A DNA stretch of 64,000 bases from Mercurialis annua (taxonomy: Eukaryota; Streptophyta; Magnoliopsida; Malpighiales; Euphorbiaceae), in NCBI RefSeq assembly GCF_937616625.2, contig NC_065577.1, forward strand, positions 19,109,501 to 19,173,500. The letters run 5' to 3'. The translations under genes were made by a program, and so were the position numbers. Of this stretch, positions 58,701-64,000 are shown one piece after another (within the stretch, counting starts at the first letter, position 1; each line of letters begins with the position of its first letter). The notes beneath the pieces were generated by a model that saw nothing but the letters and a program-made list of their open reading frames with translations, had not been told where the DNA came from and made no database searches.

Positions 58701-61700
58701 TGTATCGTTTGTAAACTTTTGGCTTAAATTACTAAAACGGTGAAACGCTTGGATTTGTTTCGTTATGTTTGTAAACTTTTGGCTTAAATTTCTAAAAGGG
58801 TGAAATGCTAGGTTTTTGTTTCGTTTTTAAGCGTTTGGCTTAAATTGCCAAAAATGTGAAATGTATGGATTTGTTTCGTAACGTTTGTAAACGTTTGGCT
58901 TCAATTGCTAAAAAAGTGAAATGTTTCGATTTATTTCGTAACTTTTATCAACGTTTGGCTTAAATCACTGCAACTATGAAACGTCTGGTTTTGTTCTGTA
59001 ACATTTGTAAACATTTGGCTTAAATCGTTAAATATTTGAAACCTTTGGATTTGTTTCGAAACGTTTTAAATGTTCGGTTTTGTTTCGGAACGTTTGTAAA
59101 CGTTTGGCTTAAATCGCTAATAAGGGGAAACGTTTGGATTTATTTCCTAAAGATTGTAAACGTTCGGCTTAAATTGCTAAAAAGGCGAAACGTTTGGATT
59201 TGTTTCGTAACGGTTGTAAACGTTTGGCTTAAATCGCTAAAAAGGTGACACGTTTTGATTTGTTTCATGGCGTTTATAAACGTTTTGCATAAATCACTAA
59301 AAAGGTGAAACATTTGGATCAATTTTGTACCGTTTGTAAACGTTTGGCTTAAATCGCTAAAAAGGTGAAACATTTGAATTTGTTTCACAACTTTTGTAAA
59401 CGTTTGTTTTAAATTGCTAAAATTGTGAAACGCTTGGTTTTGTTTCGTAACGTTTGTAAAGGTTTGGTCTAAATCGCTAAAAATGTGAAAATTTTGGATT
59501 AGTTTTGTAACGTTATAAACGTTTGGCTTAGTTTCGTAATGTTTATAAAGGTTTGGGTTAAATCGCTAAAAATGTGAATCGTTTAGATTTTTTTCGTAAC
59601 ATTTTAAACGTTTGGTTTTGTTTCGTAACATTTCTAAACGTTTAGCTTACATCGCTAAATAGGGGAAACATTTGGATTTGTTTCGTAACGTTTGTAAACA
59701 TTTGGCATAAATTGCTTAAAATGTGAAACGCTTGGATTTGTTTCGTAATGTTTGAAAACATTTGGCTTAAATTACTAAAAGAGTGAAATGCTTGGATTTG
59801 TTTTGTAACGTTTGTAAACGTTTGGCTTAAATTGCTAAAAAGGTGAAACCCTTGGATTTGTTTCGTAACGTTTGTAAATGTTTGGCTTAAATTGCTAAAA
59901 AGGTGAAACATTTGGATATGTTGCATAATCATTGTAAACGTTTGGCTTAAATCGCTAAAAAGGGGAAACGTTTGGATTTGTTTCGCAATGTTTGTAATCG
60001 TTTGGTTTAAATCGCTATAAAGGCGATACGTTTGGATTTGTTTCGTAACGTTTGTAATCGTTTGGTTTAAATCGCTAAAAAGGCGATACGTTTGGATTTG
60101 TTTAGTAACGTTTGTAAACGTTTGGCTTCAATCGCTAAAAATGTGAAACGTTTGAATATGTTTCGTAATGTTTGTAAACATTTGGCATAAATCGCTAAAA
60201 AGGTGGACTGTTTTGATTTGTTTCATAATGTTTTAAATGTTTGGCTTAAATCACTAAAATGGGGAAACGTTGGGATTTGTTTCGTTACTTTGTAAATGTT
60301 TGACTTAAATTGCTAAAAAGGTGAAATATTTGGTTTTGTTTCGTAACGTTTGTGAACGTTCGGCTTAGATCGCTAAAAAGGTGAAACGTTTGGATTTGTT
60401 TTGTAACGTTTGTAAACGTTTGGCTTAAATTACTAAAAAGGTGAAACGCCTGGATTTGTTTCGTAACATTTGTAAACGTTTGGCTTAAATATTAAAAAGG
60501 TGAAACTCTTGGATTTGTTTCGGAACATTTGTAAAGGTTTGGCTTAAATTGCTAAATAGGTGAAACGCTTGGATTTGTTTCGTAACGTTTGTAGACGCTT
60601 GGATTAAACTGCTAAAAAGGTGAAACGCTTGTTTTTGTTTCGTAACGTTTGTAAAGGTTTGGCTTAAATCGCTAAACGTTTGGATTTGTTTCCTAACATT
60701 TTAGACGTTTGGATTTGTTTCCTAACATTTTACACGTTTGGTTTAAATTTCTAAAAAGGTAAAATGTTTTGATTTGTTTCGTAACGTTTTAAACGTTAGG
60801 TTTTGTTTCGTAGAGTTTGTGAACGTTTTGCTTAAATCGCAAAGAAGACGAAGCGTTTGGATTTGTTTCGTAACGCTTGTAAATGTTTGGCTTAAATCGC
60901 TAAAAAGGCGAAACGTTTGGATTTGTATCGTAACGTTTGTAAACGTTTGGCTTAAATTGCTAAAAATGCAAAACATTTGCATTTGTTTCGTACCATTTGT
61001 AAACATTTGGATTAAATCGCTAAGCGTTTGGATTTGTTTCGTAGCATTTCTAAACGTTTAGCTTAAATCGCTAAAAAGGCTAAACGTTTAGATTTGTTTC
61101 GTATCCTTTTTAAATGTTTGGCTTAAATCACTAAAAAGGTGAAACGCTTTGATTTGTTTCGTAACCTTTGTAAACGTTTGGCTTAAACCACGAAAAAGTA
61201 GAAACGCGTGGATTTGTTTCGTAGCGTTTGTAAACGTTTGGCTTAAATTGCTAAAAAGGTGAAATGCTTGGATTTGTTTTGTAGCGTTTGTAAACGTTTG
61301 GCTTAAATTTCTAAAAATGTGAAACATTTGGATTTGTTTCGTAGCGTTTATAAACGTTTAGCTTAAATCGCTAAAAAGGTGAAATGTTTGGATTTGTTTC
61401 GTACTGTTTGTAAACGTTTGGCATATATTGCTAAAAAGATGAAAAGCTTGGATTTGTTTCGTAACGATTGTAAACGTTTGGCCTAAATTGCTAAAAATTT
61501 GAAACACTTGGATTTTTTCGTTATGTTTACAAACGTTTGGCATAAATTGCTAAAAAGGAGAAACGCTTAGATTAGTTTCGTAACGTTTGCAAATGTTTGG
61601 CTTAAATTGCTAAAAAGGTGAAACGTTTGGCTTAAATTGCTAAAAATGTGAAACATTTGGATTTGTTTCGAAACGTTTTAAACGTTTGGTTTTGTTTCGT

Positions 61701-63821
61701 AGCATTTGTGAATGTTTGGCTTAAATCACGAAGAAGGCGAAACATTTGGATTTGTTTCATAATGTTTGTCAATGTTTGGCTTAAATCGCTAAAAAGGCGA
61801 AACATTTGGATTTGTATCGTAATGTTTGTAAACGTTTGGCTCAAATCGCTAAATGTTTGGATTTGTTTCGTAGCGTTTGTAAACATTTGGCTTAAATCGC
61901 TAAAAAGGAGAAACGTTTGGATTTGTTTCATATCGTTTGTAAACGTTTGGCTTAAATTGCTAAAAAGGGGAAACGTTTTGATTTGTTTTGTAACATTTGT
62001 AAACGTTTGGCTTAAATTGCTAAAAATGGGAAACGCTTTGATTTGTTTCGTAACGTTTGTAAACGTTAGGCTTAAATTGTTAAAAAGGAGAAACGCTTGG
62101 ATTTGTTTCGTAGCGTTTGTAAACGTTTGGCTTAAATTGCTAAAAGGAGAAACGCTTAGATTTGTTTCGTACCATTTATAAACGTTTGGCATAAATTGCT
62201 AAAAAGGTGAAACGCTTGGATTTGTTTCGTAACGTTTGTAAATGTGTGGCCTAAATTGCTAAATAGGGGAAACACTTGGATTTTTTTCGTTACGTTTGCA
62301 AACGTTTGGCTTAAATTTCTAAAAAGGTGAAACGCTTGGATTTGTTTCGTAACGTTTGTAAGCGTTTGGCCTAAATTGCTAAAAATGTGACACGTTTGAA
62401 TTTTTTCGTAACATTTGTAAACGTTTCGCTTCAATCGCTAAAAAAGGGGAAACGTTTGGCTTCAATCGCTAAAAAGGGGAAACGTTTGGATTTGTTTCGT
62501 AGCGTTTGTAAATGCTTGGCTTAAATCGCTAAAAAGGTGAAATCGTTGGATTTGTTTCGTAATATTTTAAACGTTTGGCTGAAATCGCTAAAATGGGGAA
62601 ACATTTGAATTTGTTTTGTAACATTTGTAAACGTTTGGCTAATATTGCTAGAAAGGCGAAATGTTTGGTTTTGTTTCGTAATGTTTGTAAACGTTTTCCT
62701 TAAATCGCTAAAAAGGTGAAATGTGTGGATTTATTTGGTAACGTTTGTAAACGTTTGGCTTAAATTGCTAAAAATGTGAAACGCTTGGATTTGTTTTGTA
62801 ACGTTTGTATACGTTTGGCTTAAATTGCTAAAAAGGTGAAACGCTTAGATTTTTTTCGTAACGTTTGTAAACGTTTGGCTTAAATTGCTAAAAAGGTGAA
62901 ACACTTGGTTTTGTTTGTAACGTTTGTAAACGTTTGGCGTAAATTTCTAAAAATGTGAAACGTTTGGATTTGTTTCAAAACATTTGTAAACGGTTTTCTT
63001 CAATCGCTAAAAAGGTGAAACGTTTAGATTTATTTCGTAACGTTTGTAAATGCTTGGCTTAAATCGCAAAAAAGGTGAAACGTTTGGATTTGTTTCGTAA
63101 CGTTATAAACATTTGGATGTAATCGCTAAAATGGGAAAACATTAGAATTTGTTTTCGTAACGTTTGTAAACGTTTGGCTAGCATCGCTAAAAAGGAGAAG
63201 GGTTTGGTTTTGTTTCGTAACGTTTGTAAATGTTCCATTTAAATCGCTAAAAAGGTGAAACGTTTGGATTTGTTTCGTAACGTTTGTAAACGTTTGCCCT
63301 AAATTGCTAAAACGGTGACACACTTGGATTTGTTTCGTAACGTTTTTAAATGTTTGGCTTAAATTGCTAAAAAGGTGAAATGCTTGGATTTGTTTTGTAA
63401 CGTTTGTAAACGTTTTGGTTAAATTGCTAAAAAGGTGAAACACTTAGATTTGTTTCGCAATATTTGTAAACGTTTGGCAGAATTTGCTAAAAAGGTGAAA
63501 CATTTGGATTTGTTTCGTATCCTTTGTAAACGTGTGGCTTAAATCGCTAAAAAGGGAAAACATTTTGATTTGTTTCATAAAATTTGAAAACGTTTGGCTT
63601 AAATTGCTAAAAAGGTGAAACGCTTGGAATTGTTTCGTAACGTTTGGCTTAAATTGCTAAAAAGGTTAAACACTTGGATTTGTTTCCTAACGTTTGTTAA
63701 TGTTTGGCTTACATTGCTAAGAAGATGAAACGTTTGGATTTGTTTTGTAGCGTTTGTAAATGTTTGGCTTAAATCGCTAAAAAGGTGAAATGTGTGGCTT
63801 AAATCGCTAAAAAGGTGAAAC
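55752..63821 (-). repeat. 60-bp satellite array, minus orientation (block F)
   Basis: About 134 monomers continue block E after the Helitron. From about 58925 the order of variant monomers repeats block B (for example the ATCACTGCAACTATGAAAC variant at 58967 and 25205, and the GGTTTAAATCGCTAAAAAGG pair near 60065 and 26430). The stretch 55752-58920 has no copy in this window. Confidence 0.96.
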
Positions 63822-64000
63822 GTTTAGCGATTGAAGCAGAACGTTACAAACGTTACGAAACAAATCCAAACGTTTCACCTTTTTACCGATTTAAGCCAAA
63901 AGTTTACAAACGTTACGAAACAAATCCAAATGTTTCCCCTTTTTAGTGATTTAAGCCAAACGTTAACAAATATTAAGAAACAAAACCAAACGTTTAAAAT
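63822..64000 (+). repeat. 60-bp satellite array, plus orientation (block G, cut by window end)
   Basis: The orientation flips at 63818-63825 within AAACGTTT, and the next ~175 bases match 29766-29945 closely, including the odd GCGATTGAAGCAGAACGTT monomer right after the switch. The array runs out of the window. Confidence 0.95.

Noticed and set aside
1..64000. Centromere identity for the satellite
   Set aside because: Tandem repeats with a chromovirus are suggestive, but monomer length, strand switching and the Tekay-type (not CRM-type) element give no positive evidence. CENH3 mapping would be needed.

Overview
This is nuclear DNA from a flowering plant, probably a eudicot. The evidence is a Ty3/gypsy chromovirus with a C-terminal chromodomain, a Tat/Ogre-type LTR element carrying a plant mobile domain (PMD) gene, a plant-type Helitron with separate RPA and Rep-helicase genes, and AT-rich sequence with plant-like introns. 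I see no ordinary single-copy host gene. I cannot name the species, and I do not recognise the satellite.

The background is a satellite of about 60 bp per monomer. It lies in blocks of alternating orientation: 1-8156 (+), 24891-29765 (-), 29766-34018 and 45082-46825 (+), 46826-47150 and 55752-63821 (-), and 63822-64000 (+). The minus block ending near 29765 and its strand switch recur at about 58925-64000. Subtracting the two intact insertions between them leaves a repeat spacing of about 14.4 kb. This suggests a very large higher-order unit that contains an inversion.

Three groups of mobile DNA interrupt the satellite. (1) 8157-24890 is a nest: an old LTR-like remnant (8157-8915 and 24784-24890), a truncated gypsy element split in two (about 11041-12733 and 22458-24783), and inside its LTR a complete minus-strand Tekay/Del-type chromovirus (12734-22457). 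The chromovirus gag-pol is one continuous frame broken only by nonsense codons. Its downstream LTR later received a 370-bp Mutator-like MITE. (2) 34019-45081 is a non-autonomous Tat/Ogre-like LTR element with a 2.4-kb 5' LTR, PBS, PPT and a truncated 3' LTR. It has no recognisable gag or pol but carries, antisense, a spliced seven-exon PMD gene with frameshifts, plus several minisatellites. (3) 47151-55751 is a Helitron with exact TC...CTAG ends, an RPA-like gene and a Rep-helicase gene with two nonsense codons and a probable early frameshift.

The genes work as mobile-element machinery rather than as a host pathway. Gag, protease, RT-RNase H, integrase and chromodomain serve the chromovirus; Rep-helicase and the single-strand-binding RPA serve the Helitron. 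The PMD gene is the unusual passenger. All nonsense codons in the chromovirus and Helitron can be explained by C-to-T changes, as expected for old methylated transposons.
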